DNA of 64,000 bases from Caballeronia glathei (GCF_000698595.1 NZ_JFHC01000047.1:1-64000); one strand, 5' to 3'; numbered from the stretch's first letter, positions 1 through 8,768 are shown. A program made the numbers and translations. Notes: generated by a model from the letters alone, not told the origin.

Positions 1-27
1 GAGTTCACGATGCCGGTGGCGAAGTAA
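1..27 (+). CDS. 3' end of an upstream gene (partial)
   Basis: The first nine codons read through to a TAA stop at 25-27 and would encode EFTMPVAK as the C-terminus of a gene that begins outside the window. The stretch is too short to identify. It is proposed only because it lies in the same direction as the next gene and ends in a clear stop about 115 bp before it. It could equally be non-coding. Confidence 0.25.
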   Translation, partial: EFTMPVAK

Positions 28-142
28 CAAGCCGGGGAAGTCAGCGCTGGCGAAGTAAAGGAACGAGCCCTTCGCTTGCGTAGCGGCGGAGGGCACAACC
101 CTGAACGCATGCCGTGCATGGCGGCTCGTCAAGGAGACAAGG

Positions 143-1819
143 GTGAAACAGAACGCGCGCAGGCTCGAGGGCGAGTTCGACTACATCATCGTCGGCGCCG
201 GCACGGCGGGTTGCGTGCTCGCGAATCGCCTGACCGAGGACCCGGACGTCACCGTCCTGCTGCTGGAAGCGGGCGGCAAGGACGACTATCACTGGATTCA
301 CGTGCCGGTCGGATATCTCTACTGCATCGGCAATCCACGCACCGACTGGCTCTACAAGACGCAGGCCGAGCCCGGCCTGAACGGGCGCGCGCTGTCGTAT
401 CCGCGCGGCCGTGTGCTGGGCGGCTGCTCGTCGATCAACGGCATGATCTACATGCGCGGCCAGCGTGAGGACTACGACGACTGGGCGCATGTCACCGGCG
501 ATCCGAACTGGTCGTGGGACTCGGTGCTGCCGGTGTTCCGGCGCAGCGAGGACTACCACGGCGGCTCGAATACATGGCATGGCGCGGGCGGCGAATGGCG
601 TGTCGAGAAGCAGCGTCTGAAGTGGAAGATTCTCGAAACCTTCTCGCAAGCCGCACAGCAAACCGGCATCCCCGCAACCGACGATTTCAATCGCGGCGAC
701 AACACCGGCGTAGGCTATTTCGACGTCAACCAGAAGAGCGGCATCCGCTGGAACGCGTCGAAGGCTTTTCTTCGCGCGGCGATGAAGCGCCCCAATCTCA
801 CGACGATTACCGGCGCGCACACGCAGCGCCTCGTGTTCGAAGGCAAGCGCTGCGTGGGTGTCGAGTATCGCGGCGCGGAAGTCGACTACGTCGCGAAGGC
901 GCGCTGCGAAGTCATTCTCAGCGCGGGTGCGGTCAATTCGCCGCAACTGCTCGAACTCTCCGGGGTCGGCAACGGCGCGCGCCTGCAAAGGCTCGGCATC
1001 GACGTGGTGCGGGACTTGCGCGGCGTCGGCGAAAACCTGCAGGACCATCTGCAATTGCGCATGGCCTACAAGGTCAATGGCGTTCGCACGCTCAACACGC
1101 TGTCCGCGCACTGGTGGGGCAAGCTTTTCATCGGGCTGCAGTACGCGCTGATGCGAAGTGGTCCGATGTCGATGGCGCCGTCTCAGCTGGGCGCGTTCGC
1201 GAAGTCGAATCCGCACGACAAGTCGATTACGCGGCCGGATGTCGAGTATCACGTGCAGCCGCTTTCTCTCGATCGCTTCGGCGAGCCGCTGCATACGTTC
1301 AATGCGTTCACTGCGTCGGTATGCAACCTGCGGCCGAGTTCGCGCGGCAGCGTGCATATTGCGTCGCCCGATGCGCACGCGGCGCCGCTCATCGCACCGA
1401 ACTATCTTTCCGCGGACCGGGACCGCGAAGTCGCCGCGAACGCGCTGCGGCTGACGCGGCGGATCGTCGCGGCCCCCGCGCTCGCACGATATGCACCGGA
1501 AGAGATTCTGCCGGGCATCGCATTCCAGACCGACGAGCAGCTTGCCGAGGCCGCGGGCAACATCGGCACGACCATTTTCCATCCGGTCGGAACATGCCGC
1601 ATGGGCACGGATAACGATCCGGCCGCGGTCGTGGACAGCCGCCTGCGCGTGATCGGCCTGCGCGGGCTGCGCGTGGTCGATGCTTCGGTCATGCCGCTCA
1701 TTACGTCGGGCAACACCAATTCGCCGACGCTGATGATTGCGGAACGTGCGAGCGACATGATTCGCGAGGACCGGCGCAGCGTGGAAACACAGGAAGTGAT
1801 CGCTACCGCGCTCGCATGA
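143..1819 (+). CDS. GMC-family FAD-dependent oxidoreductase (choline/alcohol dehydrogenase-like)
   Basis: A 558-residue flavoprotein of the glucose-methanol-choline family, which oxidises alcohols with FAD. The N-terminus has the dinucleotide-binding GAGTAGC (residues 18-24). A GMC signature PRGRVLGGCSSING lies near residue 90 and a second, GAVNSPQLLELSGVG, near 265. The catalytic C-terminal part has HPVGTCRMG, with the His near 476, and SGNTNSPT, with the Asn near 525. The GTG start at 143 is chosen because AAGGAG at 131-136 sits six bases upstream. It lies ahead of a five-gene ABC importer on the same strand, so its substrate may be something that importer brings in, but this is inference. 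Choline, aliphatic alcohols and polyols are all possible substrates. Confidence 0.9.
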   Translation: MKQNARRLEGEFDYIIVGAGTAGCVLANRLTEDPDVTVLLLEAGGKDDYHWIHVPVGYLYCIGNPRTDWLYKTQAEPGLNGRALSYPRGRVLGGCSSINGMIYMRGQREDYDDWAHVTGDPNWSWDSVLPVFRRSEDYHGGSNTWHGAGGEWRVEKQRLKWKILETFSQAAQQTGIPATDDFNRGDNTGVGYFDVNQKSGIRWNASKAFLRAAMKRPNLTTITGAHTQRLVFEGKRCVGVEYRGAEVDYVAKARCEVILSAGAVNSPQLLELSGVGNGARLQRLGIDVVRDLRGVGENLQDHLQLRMAYKVNGVRTLNTLSAHWWGKLFIGLQYALMRSGPMSMAPSQLGAFAKSNPHDKSITRPDVEYHVQPLSLDRFGEPLHTFNAFTASVCNLRPSSRGSVHIASPDAHAAPLIAPNYLSADRDREVAANALRLTRRIVAAPALARYAPEEILPGIAFQTDEQLAEAAGNIGTTIFHPVGTCRMGTDNDPAAVVDSRLRVIGLRGLRVVDASVMPLITSGNTNSPTLMIAERASDMIREDRRSVETQEVIATALA

Positions 1820-2233
1820 CGTCCTGATGACCGATGCGGTGGGCCCTGCTGGCCAGGCGGCGCTTATGCGCCTCGCCCGGCTTTTGCATGGGCGTGCACG
1901 TGTGTCGCTGTGTGCTGCGATGGGATTGAGGCAGCAACCTTCATGCCCTGAACGCGTGCATCGCAGAAGGATTGACCGGCGCCGCCCCCGCTCGTGCTCA
2001 CTAAGTGCAAATCCCGATGATTGCGCTGCATCATTGGCGCGACAATGGCGTCGGGTCGAGTGATGCTCGGATTATCACGCGTACGGTTTAGTGCAGCGCG
2101 CAAGAGCGTCGCGAATGACGGAAGAACAGACCAGCAAGTCCGGATATGACGCATGTTCGGGCACGCGCGAACAAATGAAAACAACGCGCGGGCGAGCATA
2201 TTGCTTAGCGCCTCACTTCGCATGGAAGGGGAC
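1820..2233 (+). other. Gene-poor spacer between the GMC gene and livG
   Basis: About 410 bp with no convincing gene; the open frames here have no recognisable family or ribosome binding site. I saw no strong terminator and no near-consensus promoter. It presumably holds the promoter of the downstream ABC operon. Confidence 0.5.
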
Positions 2234-3013
2234 ATGATTCTCGGCGACACGATTCTGGAAACGCGCGGCCTCACGAAGGAATTCAAGGGCTTCACTGCCG
2301 TGAACGGCGTGAACCTGCGCGTTCGCCGCGGCGCCATTCACGCACTGATCGGGCCGAACGGCGCGGGCAAGACCACGTGCTTCAACCTGCTTACCAAATT
2401 TCTCGAACCCACGGCGGGACAGATCGTCTTCAACGGCACCGACATCACGCGCGAACGTCCCGCGCACATCGCACGGCGCGGCGTGATCCGCTCGTTTCAG
2501 ATTTCCGCTGTCTTTCCGCATCTGACGGTGTTGCAGAACGTGCGTATCGGCTTACAGCGCCAGCTCGGCACGTCGTTTCATTTCTGGCGCAGCGAACGTT
2601 CGCTCGACGCGCTCAACGACCGCGCGATGGACCTGCTGACGCAAGTGGGCCTCACCGATTTCGCCGATACGAAGACGGTCGAGTTGTCATACGGACGCAA
2701 GCGCGCGCTCGAAATCGCCACGACGCTTTCGATGGAACCCGAGCTCATGCTGCTCGACGAACCGACCCAGGGCATGGGCCACGAGGACGTGGACCGCGTG
2801 ACCGCGCTGATCAAGAAAGTGTCGGCGGGACGCACGATCCTGATGGTCGAACACAACATGAACGTGATCGCGGGCATCTCCGACACCATCACCGTGCTTC
2901 AGCGCGGCGAGGTGCTGGCCGAAGGCAGCTATGCGGAAGTCTCGAAGAATCCGCTCGTGATGGAAGCCTACATGGGCAGCGCCGACGCGGCGCTCACCGG
3001 AGCGCACGCATGA
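2234..3013 (+). CDS. livG: ABC transporter ATP-binding protein, LivG type
   Basis: A 259-residue cytoplasmic ATPase of the branched-chain amino acid (HAAT) importer class. It has Walker A GPNGAGKT at 40-47, a signature variant LSYGRKRALE in place of LSGGQ, Walker B LMLLDEPTQGM and the H-loop MVEHN. Start 2234 is preferred over upstream in-frame ATGs because GGAAGGGG lies just before it. It overlaps livF by an ATGA junction, so the two ATPases are translationally coupled. The gene order livG-livF-livK-livH-livM gives a full importer. The ligand is unknown; the neighbouring GMC oxidoreductase argues that it need not be an amino acid. Confidence 0.88.
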   Translation: MILGDTILETRGLTKEFKGFTAVNGVNLRVRRGAIHALIGPNGAGKTTCFNLLTKFLEPTAGQIVFNGTDITRERPAHIARRGVIRSFQISAVFPHLTVLQNVRIGLQRQLGTSFHFWRSERSLDALNDRAMDLLTQVGLTDFADTKTVELSYGRKRALEIATTLSMEPELMLLDEPTQGMGHEDVDRVTALIKKVSAGRTILMVEHNMNVIAGISDTITVLQRGEVLAEGSYAEVSKNPLVMEAYMGSADAALTGAHA

Positions 3014-3771
3014 GCACGATCGTCGAGGAACGCCGCCCGCTCGACGCGCGCGGCGCATCGAGCAACGAGCCCGCGCTCGAAATCAGCGGGCTGCAGGCAT
3101 GGTACGGGGAATCGCACATCCTGCATGGCGTCGATCTCAAGGTGAACCGCGGCGAAGTCGTTACGCTGCTCGGACGCAACGGCGCGGGCCGCACGACCAC
3201 GCTGCGCGCGATCATGGGGCTGACGGGGCGCCGCACCGGTTCGATCCGCGTGGGCGGGCGCGAGACCGTCGGCATGGCGACGCACAAGATCGCGCATTGC
3301 GGCATCGGTTACTGCCCGGAAGAGCGAGGCATCTTTTCGAGCCTCTCCTGCGAGGAGAACCTCATGCTGCCGCCGCTCGTCGGCAGCGCGAAGGACGGAA
3401 TGTCGATCGACGAGATCTATTCGATGTTCCCGAACCTCGCGGAACGCCGCAACAGCCAGGGCACGCGGCTTTCGGGCGGCGAACAGCAGATGCTCGCGGT
3501 CGCGCGCATCCTGCGCACCGGCGCGAACCTGCTGCTGCTCGACGAGATTTCCGAAGGGCTTGCGCCGGTGATCGTCCAGACGCTCGCGCGCATGATCCTG
3601 ATGCTGAAGTCACGCGGTTACACGATCGTCATGGTCGAACAGAATTTTCGCTTCGCGGCGCCGCTCGCCGATCGCTTCTATGTGATGGAGCACGGGATGA
3701 TCGTCGAGCATTTCAACGCAGGGGAACTCGAAGCGAAAATGCCGGTGCTGCACGAACTGCTCGGGGTGTGA
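3010..3771 (+). CDS. livF: ABC transporter ATP-binding protein, LivF type, with variant Walker A
   Basis: A 253-residue ATPase partner of the preceding LivG-type protein. It begins inside the livG stop (ATGA). The family features are clear: LSGGEQQMLAVARIL, Walker B LLLLDEISEGL and the H-loop-region MVEQN typical of LivF. The Walker A reads GRNGAGRT at 55-62, so residue 61, normally the catalytic lysine, is arginine (codon CGC at 3190-3192). The frame is otherwise intact, so this is a substitution and not a broken gene. Confidence 0.87.
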   Translation: MSTIVEERRPLDARGASSNEPALEISGLQAWYGESHILHGVDLKVNRGEVVTLLGRNGAGRTTTLRAIMGLTGRRTGSIRVGGRETVGMATHKIAHCGIGYCPEERGIFSSLSCEENLMLPPLVGSAKDGMSIDEIYSMFPNLAERRNSQGTRLSGGEQQMLAVARILRTGANLLLLDEISEGLAPVIVQTLARMILMLKSRGYTIVMVEQNFRFAAPLADRFYVMEHGMIVEHFNAGELEAKMPVLHELLGV

Positions 3772-3859
3772 TCTTTCAAGGTTCGTCGCGGCGCGGCATG
3801 CGCCAGGGACATGCACGCACAGTGCGCACAAGCAACAACCATAACCCATGGAGACTGGA

Positions 3860-5077
3860 ATGAAGAAGAAGACTCTCGCGCGCCTTTCTTACCTTTGCTT
3901 TGCGGCTGCGGCGGCGAGCGTTGGTCTCACCTCCGGAAGCGCAAGCGCTGCCGAGAATGCGGTGAAGATCGGTTTCGTCACCGACCTGTCGGGTCTCTAC
4001 GCCGACATCGACGGCCCCGGCGGCCTCGAAGCGATCCGCATGGCGATCGCGGACTTCGGCGGCAAGGTCAACGGCAAGCCAATCGAACTCGTCTACGCGG
4101 ATCACCAGAACAAGGCGGACATCGCCGCGTCGCGTGCGCGTGAATGGATCGACCGTGACGGCGTGGACATGATCGTCGGCGGCACGAACTCGGCAACGGC
4201 GCTGTCCACCGCGCAGGTCGCGGCGGAGAAGAAGAAGGTCTACATCAACATCGGCGCGGGCGCGGACAACCTGACGAACGAGCAGTGCACGCCGTACACC
4301 GTCCACTACGCCTACGACACGATGGCGCTCGCGAAGGGCACGGGTTCCGCCGTGACGAAGCAGGGCGGCAAGACCTGGTACTTCCTCACCGCCGACTACG
4401 CGTTCGGCAAGGCGCTGGAAAAGAATACGGCAGACGTGGTGAAGGCGAACGGCGGCCAGGTGCTCGGCCAGGTACGGCATCCGCTCTCGGCGTCGGACTT
4501 CTCGTCGTTCCTCTTGCAGGCGCAGGGCTCGAAGGCGCAGGTGCTCGGTCTTGCCAACGCGGGCGGCGACACGATCAACTCGATCAAGGCGGCGAAGGAG
4601 TTCGGCGTCACGAAGTCGATGAAGATCGCGGCGCTCCTCATCTTCATCAACGACATCCACAGCCTGGGTCTGGAAACGACTCAGGGGCTCGTCGCCACCG
4701 ACAGCTGGTACTGGAACAAGGACGACGCCACGCGCAAGTGGGCGCAGCGCTACTTCGGCAAGATGAAGAAGATGCCGTCGAGCCTGCAGGCCGCCGACTA
4801 CTCGGCTGTCACGACGTACCTGAAGGCGGTGCAGGCCGTCGGCTCGACGGACACCGACAAGGTGATGGCGCAGCTGCGCAAGATGAAGATCGACGACTTC
4901 TATGCGAAGGGCTACATCCGTCAGGATGGCAGCATGATTCACGACATGTACCTGATGGAAGTGAAGAAGCCGTCCGAGTCGAAGGAGCCGTGGGACTACT
5001 ACAAGATCGTCGCGACGATTCCGGGCGATCAGGCGTTCGGCACGAAGGCCGAGTCGCGCTGCGCGCTGTGGAAGTAA
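3860..5077 (+). CDS. Periplasmic substrate-binding protein of the first ABC importer
   Basis: A 405-residue type I periplasmic binding protein (LivK/amide-binding fold). The N-terminus MKKKTLARLSYLCF followed by an Ala-rich stretch is a Sec signal peptide, probably cut near SASAA. The mature part begins VKIGFVTDLSGLYADIDGPGG, usual for this family. The start at 3860 is preferred to the in-frame ATG at 3848 because GGAG at 3850-3853 is correctly spaced. Two cysteines (NEQCTPY and SRCALWK) could form a disulfide. It sits between livF and livH. The ligand cannot be read from sequence. Confidence 0.87.
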   Translation: MKKKTLARLSYLCFAAAAASVGLTSGSASAAENAVKIGFVTDLSGLYADIDGPGGLEAIRMAIADFGGKVNGKPIELVYADHQNKADIAASRAREWIDRDGVDMIVGGTNSATALSTAQVAAEKKKVYINIGAGADNLTNEQCTPYTVHYAYDTMALAKGTGSAVTKQGGKTWYFLTADYAFGKALEKNTADVVKANGGQVLGQVRHPLSASDFSSFLLQAQGSKAQVLGLANAGGDTINSIKAAKEFGVTKSMKIAALLIFINDIHSLGLETTQGLVATDSWYWNKDDATRKWAQRYFGKMKKMPSSLQAADYSAVTTYLKAVQAVGSTDTDKVMAQLRKMKIDDFYAKGYIRQDGSMIHDMYLMEVKKPSESKEPWDYYKIVATIPGDQAFGTKAESRCALWK

Positions 5078-5173
5078 GCGTTAGGTAGTGCAAGAGCACG
5101 TGGGGGCGGCACGCGGCTGGCGACAGCGGCTTGCCGCCGTCGCTGCGCCAAAACCACACTGACGGCAGATTCA

Positions 5174-6058
5174 ATGGAAATTTTCGGCATTCCGCTCGCC
5201 GCGATGATGAGCCAGTTGCTGCTCGGACTGGTCAACGGCTCGTTCTACGCGATCCTGAGCCTTGGGCTCGCGGTGATCTTCGGCTTGCTCAACGTGATCA
5301 ACTTCGCGCACGGCGCGTTGTTCATGCTGGGCGCGATGCTCGCATGGATGGGCTTTTCGTATTTCAACGTACCGTACTGGGCGATGCTCGTGCTCGCGCC
5401 GCTGATCGTGGGCGTGTTCGGCGTCGTGATCGAACGCTCGATGCTGCGCTGGCTCTACAAGCTCGATCACCTCTACGGGCTGCTGCTCACGTTCGGCCTC
5501 ACGCTCGTGATCGAGGGCGTGTTCCGCTCGGTCTACGGTTCTTCCGGCCAGCCCTACGACGTACCCGCGATGCTTTCCGGCGCGACCGATCTCGGCTTCA
5601 TGTTCCTGCCGAACTATCGCGCGTGGGTGGTGGTGGCATCGCTCATCGTCTGCTTCGTGACGTGGTTCGTGATCGAGAAGACGCGGCTCGGTGCTTACCT
5701 GCGCGCGGGCACGGAGAACCCGAAGCTCGTCGAGGCGTTCGGCATCAACGTGCCGCTGATGGTCACGCTCACTTACGGCTTCGGCGTCGCGCTCGCGGCG
5801 TTCGCCGGCGTGCTGGCCGCGCCTGTGATCCAGGTGTCGCCGCTGATGGGACAGTCGATGATCATCACCGTGTTCGCGGTCGTCGTGATCGGCGGCATGG
5901 GTTCGATCATGGGCTCGATCCTCACCGGCCTGATGCTCGGGGTGATCGAAGGCCTGACCCGCGTGTTCTATCCGGAAGCCTCCGCGACGGTTGTCTTCGT
6001 CATCATGGCGCTCGTCTTGCTGGTGCGCCCGGCAGGACTCTTCGGCAAGGAAAAATGA
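5174..6058 (+). CDS. livH: ABC transporter permease, LivH type
   Basis: A 294-residue inner-membrane permease with about eight hydrophobic helices. It shows the LivH pattern GLVNGSFYAILSLGLAVIFG near the N-terminus and GGMGSIMGSILTGLMLG near residue 240, the cytoplasmic loop that contacts the ATPases. It pairs with the LivM-type permease that follows, whose ATG overlaps this gene's TGA. Its substrate should be the one bound by the 3860 binding protein. Confidence 0.88.
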   Translation: MEIFGIPLAAMMSQLLLGLVNGSFYAILSLGLAVIFGLLNVINFAHGALFMLGAMLAWMGFSYFNVPYWAMLVLAPLIVGVFGVVIERSMLRWLYKLDHLYGLLLTFGLTLVIEGVFRSVYGSSGQPYDVPAMLSGATDLGFMFLPNYRAWVVVASLIVCFVTWFVIEKTRLGAYLRAGTENPKLVEAFGINVPLMVTLTYGFGVALAAFAGVLAAPVIQVSPLMGQSMIITVFAVVVIGGMGSIMGSILTGLMLGVIEGLTRVFYPEASATVVFVIMALVLLVRPAGLFGKEK

Positions 6059-7029
6059 TGCAGAGAAAAGCGCTTTATGCGTTGTTGCTGATCGGCCTGA
6101 TTCTGGCGCCGTTCGCGGGCGTGTATCCGGTGTTCATGATGAAGGTGCTGTGCTTCGCGCTCTTCGCGGCGGCGTTCAACCTGCTGATCGGATATACGGG
6201 CCTGCTCTCCTTCGGTCACGCGATGTTTCTTGCGAGCGCGGGCTACACGACGGGCTACGTGATCCAGACGCTCGGCTTCACGCCGGAAGTCGGCGTGCTG
6301 GCGGGCACGGCGGCGGCGACGGTGCTGGGCCTGGTCGTCGGGCTGTTCGCGATCCGGCGCCAGGGCATCTACTTCGCGATGATCACGCTCGCGCTCGCGC
6401 AGATGGTCTACTTCGTGTTCCTCCAGGCGCCCTTCACGCACGGCGAGGACGGCCTGCAAGGCGTGCCGCGCGGCAAGCTTTTCGGCCTGATCGACCTGGG
6501 GCCGGACCTCACGCTGTATTACGTCGTGCTCGTCGTGATGCTGCTCGCGTTCGCGTTGATCGTGCGGATCGTGCACTCGCCGTTCGGGCAGGTGCTGATC
6601 GCGATCAAGGAGAACGAACCGCGCGCGATCTCGCTCGGATACGATACGGCGCGCTTCAAGCTGCTCGCGTTCATTTTGTCGGCGGGGCTGGCGGGGCTGG
6701 CGGGATCGATGAAGGTGGTCGTGCTCGGTTTCGAGACGCTCGGCGACGCCTACTGGACCATGTCGGGCCTCGTCGTGCTGATGACGCTCGTCGGCGGCAT
6801 GAGCACGATGTTCGGGCCGCTCCTCGGTGCCGCGATCATCATCGCGCTCGAGAACCGGCTCGGCGATATCGGTACCGCAATCGCGTCGATCACGGGCGTC
6901 GACTGGTTCAATTCGCTCGGCGAATCAGTGACGATCGTGACCGGCGTGATCTTCATTGCGTGCGTGCTCGCGTTCCGCCGCGGCATTGTGGGTGAGATCA
7001 TCGCGCGGGTGCGCCCGTTGCAGGGATGA
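6055..7029 (+). CDS. livM: ABC transporter permease, LivM type
   Basis: A 324-residue hydrophobic permease with the LivM motif LLIGYTGLLSFGHAMFLASAGY near residues 40-65 and GGMSTMFGPLLGAA near 250. The start overlaps the livH stop (ATGATG at 6055-6060), so coupling is expected; either ATG could be used. It is the last gene of the first importer operon. Confidence 0.88.
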   Translation: MMQRKALYALLLIGLILAPFAGVYPVFMMKVLCFALFAAAFNLLIGYTGLLSFGHAMFLASAGYTTGYVIQTLGFTPEVGVLAGTAAATVLGLVVGLFAIRRQGIYFAMITLALAQMVYFVFLQAPFTHGEDGLQGVPRGKLFGLIDLGPDLTLYYVVLVVMLLAFALIVRIVHSPFGQVLIAIKENEPRAISLGYDTARFKLLAFILSAGLAGLAGSMKVVVLGFETLGDAYWTMSGLVVLMTLVGGMSTMFGPLLGAAIIIALENRLGDIGTAIASITGVDWFNSLGESVTIVTGVIFIACVLAFRRGIVGEIIARVRPLQG

Positions 7030-7250
7030 GTCGATTTGTTTGGCGATCCGAATGAACGGCATTGAACGGCGGGCGTTTTATTTAGTATCGCGCCGATAAA
7101 ATCCCGCCCCTTTAAGGTGCTTTCATGCACCACTAGGGTAAATGCTAGGTTGTCGTGATGCGCTGCGCAATTTAAGATCCGTCCTAGTTCTGCTGCACCG
7201 AATTTTGAGGTGGAGAACGAGGAGACAACGAGGCACAAAGTGCCCGACCG

Positions 7251-7288
7251 AAAAGCGCTGTTGGATGATTCCAACAGCGCTTTTTTTA
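7251..7288 (+). terminator. Strong rho-independent terminator
   Basis: A 14-bp perfect stem, AAAAGCGCTGTTGG paired with CCAACAGCGCTTTT, with a six-base loop and a T-rich tail. It lies 220 bp past livM, so it may end the first importer's transcript or a separate short transcript starting near 7110. Confidence 0.85.
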
Positions 7289-7461
7289 TTTGCCCATCAG
7301 CTTTTGCCATTCAATACGTCGACGAATTTTCATGTCGATTCATTCGTGTTTTCCCTTATTATTTCCACGCGATTTTAGCGGTCATTCAGGCCCTTCATTT
7401 TCACGGCTGCAAACCCTTCAAAATGCTTGCTCCGTGAGGCTCACGCCGCTACACTCGCCAT

Positions 7462-7483
7462 TCACCGACCGGTTGGTCGGTGA
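7462..7483. promoter_or_regulatory. Palindromic TetR-family-like operator upstream of the second importer
   Basis: TCACCGACC and GGTCGGTGA are perfect inverted arms separated by GGTT, 54 bp before the start of the binding-protein gene. ACCGACC-GGTCGGT palindromes are typical operators of TetR-family repressors. No tetR gene is in the neighbourhood, so the regulator would act in trans. Confidence 0.55.
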
Positions 7484-7537
7484 TTAAAATCCCGAATCCC
7501 TTCAGTAATCAGACGAATAATCACGGGGCAAAAACGA

Positions 7538-8704
7538 ATGAAGTTGGCATTGCGCTGGATCGCGGCGGCTCTCGTCGCTATGGGCACGTCGGCATGGTTT
7601 AGTACGCAGGCTTTGGCGGATGTGAAAGTGGGAGTGACTGTTTCGGCGACCGGTCCCGCCGCGTCGCTCGGCATTCCGGAGAAGAACACCATTGCGTTGT
7701 TGCCCAAGGAAATCGCGGGCCAGAAAGTGCAGTACATCGTGCTCGACGACGCGACCGATTCCACGCAGGCCGTGAAGAACACGCGCAAGCTCACGAGCGA
7801 GGATCACGTCGATGCGCTGATCGGTTCGACCGTCGTGCCGAATTCGCTGGCAATGATCGACATTGCGGCCGAGACGTCCACGCCGATGATCTCGATGGCC
7901 GCCGCGGCCTCGATCGTCGAACCGATGGATGCGAAGCGCGCGTGGGTGTTCAAGACGCCGCAGAACGACATCCTGATGGCGACCGCGATCGCGCAGCACA
8001 TGTCGAACCACGGCGTGAAGTCGGTGGCGTTCATCGGCTTCAGCGATGCGTACGGCGAGAGCTGGTTCAAGGAATTCAGCAAGGCCGCCGATATCGCGAA
8101 GATCAAGATCGTGGCGAACGAGCGCTTCGCGCGCAACGACGCTTCGGTGACGGGCCAGGTGCTCAAGATGATGTCGCAGAACGCCGACGCGGTGTTGATC
8201 GCGGGCGCGGGCACACCTGCCGCGCTGCCGCAGAAGACACTGAAGGAGCGGGGCTACAAGGGCAAGATCTATCAGACGCACGGTGTCGCGAACAACGACT
8301 TCCTGCGCGTGTGCGGCAAGGATTGCGAAGGCACGTTCCTGCCGGCGGGGCCGCTCCTGGTCGCGGACCAGCTGCCGGACTCGAATCCGGTCAAGAAGGC
8401 CGCGCTCACGTACAAGAAGGCGTATGAAGGCACGTACGGCGCGGGTTCGGTGTCGACGTTCGGCGGCCATGCCTGGGACGCGGGCCTCATCCTGCAGCGC
8501 GCGATTCCGGTCGCGCTCAAGAAGGGCGAGCCCGGCACGCCGGCGTTTCGCGAGGCGCTGCGCGCGGCGATCGAAAGCACGAAGGATCTTCCCGCGTCGC
8601 ACGGCATCTTCAACATGAGCGTGAACGATCACTCCGGTCTCGACCAGCGCGCCCGTGTGATGGTCGAGATTGTCGGGGGCAAGTGGAAGCTCGTCAGCAA
8701 CTGA
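7538..8704 (+). CDS. Periplasmic branched-chain amino acid-type binding protein, copy 1
   Basis: A 388-residue type I periplasmic binding protein with signal peptide MKLALRWIAAALVAMG, cut probably after QALA. The mature N-terminus is DVKVGVTVSATGPAASLGIP. It is a close paralogue of the gene at 8981: they share stretches such as EKNTIALLPKEI, YIVLDD, QTHGVANNDFLRVCGKDCEG and STFGGHAWDAG. Two conserved cysteines in CGKDC are probably a disulfide. It is the first gene after a palindromic operator and is followed by its own terminator, so its expression may differ from that of the rest of the importer. Confidence 0.87.
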   Translation: MKLALRWIAAALVAMGTSAWFSTQALADVKVGVTVSATGPAASLGIPEKNTIALLPKEIAGQKVQYIVLDDATDSTQAVKNTRKLTSEDHVDALIGSTVVPNSLAMIDIAAETSTPMISMAAAASIVEPMDAKRAWVFKTPQNDILMATAIAQHMSNHGVKSVAFIGFSDAYGESWFKEFSKAADIAKIKIVANERFARNDASVTGQVLKMMSQNADAVLIAGAGTPAALPQKTLKERGYKGKIYQTHGVANNDFLRVCGKDCEGTFLPAGPLLVADQLPDSNPVKKAALTYKKAYEGTYGAGSVSTFGGHAWDAGLILQRAIPVALKKGEPGTPAFREALRAAIESTKDLPASHGIFNMSVNDHSGLDQRARVMVEIVGGKWKLVSN

Positions 8705-8733
8705 AGCCGGGAAGCATATGAACTGATTCCGGG

Positions 8734-8768
8734 AAAAGGCGCGTTGCTTCAGACGCGCTTTTTTTTGC
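8734..8768 (+). terminator. Rho-independent terminator after the first binding protein
   Basis: AAAAGGCGCGT pairs with ACGCGC plus a run of T (one bulged G), forming a hairpin with an eight-T tail 30 bp after the stop codon. It separates the two paralogous binding-protein genes. Confidence 0.75.

Larger units (their letters stand above)
7030..7537 (+). other. Gene-less spacer with RNA-like elements and a palindromic operator
   Basis: No supported protein gene. The stretch has a TAAAAT -10-like box at 7097-7102 and small hairpins GGTGC/GCACC (7116-7131) and GGCAC/GTGCC (7232-7244). It also has AGGAGACAACG at 7220-7230, which resembles a ribosome binding site but is followed by AGG and not ATG, a strong terminator (7251-7288) and a TetR-type palindrome (7462-7483). 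The next gene starts at 7538. Confidence 0.6.

Noticed and set aside
41-1582. Long minus-strand open frame opposite the GMC oxidoreductase
   Set aside because: Its translation is Arg/Ala/His-rich low-complexity sequence with no family; such frames arise opposite GC-rich genes because of codon bias.
1827-2063. 78-codon frame between the GMC gene and livG
   Set aside because: No ribosome binding site, Arg-rich low-complexity product and no family.
7142-7437. Two overlapping 75-78-codon frames in the spacer between the importers
   Set aside because: Both read through the strong terminator hairpin and have no recognisable motifs.
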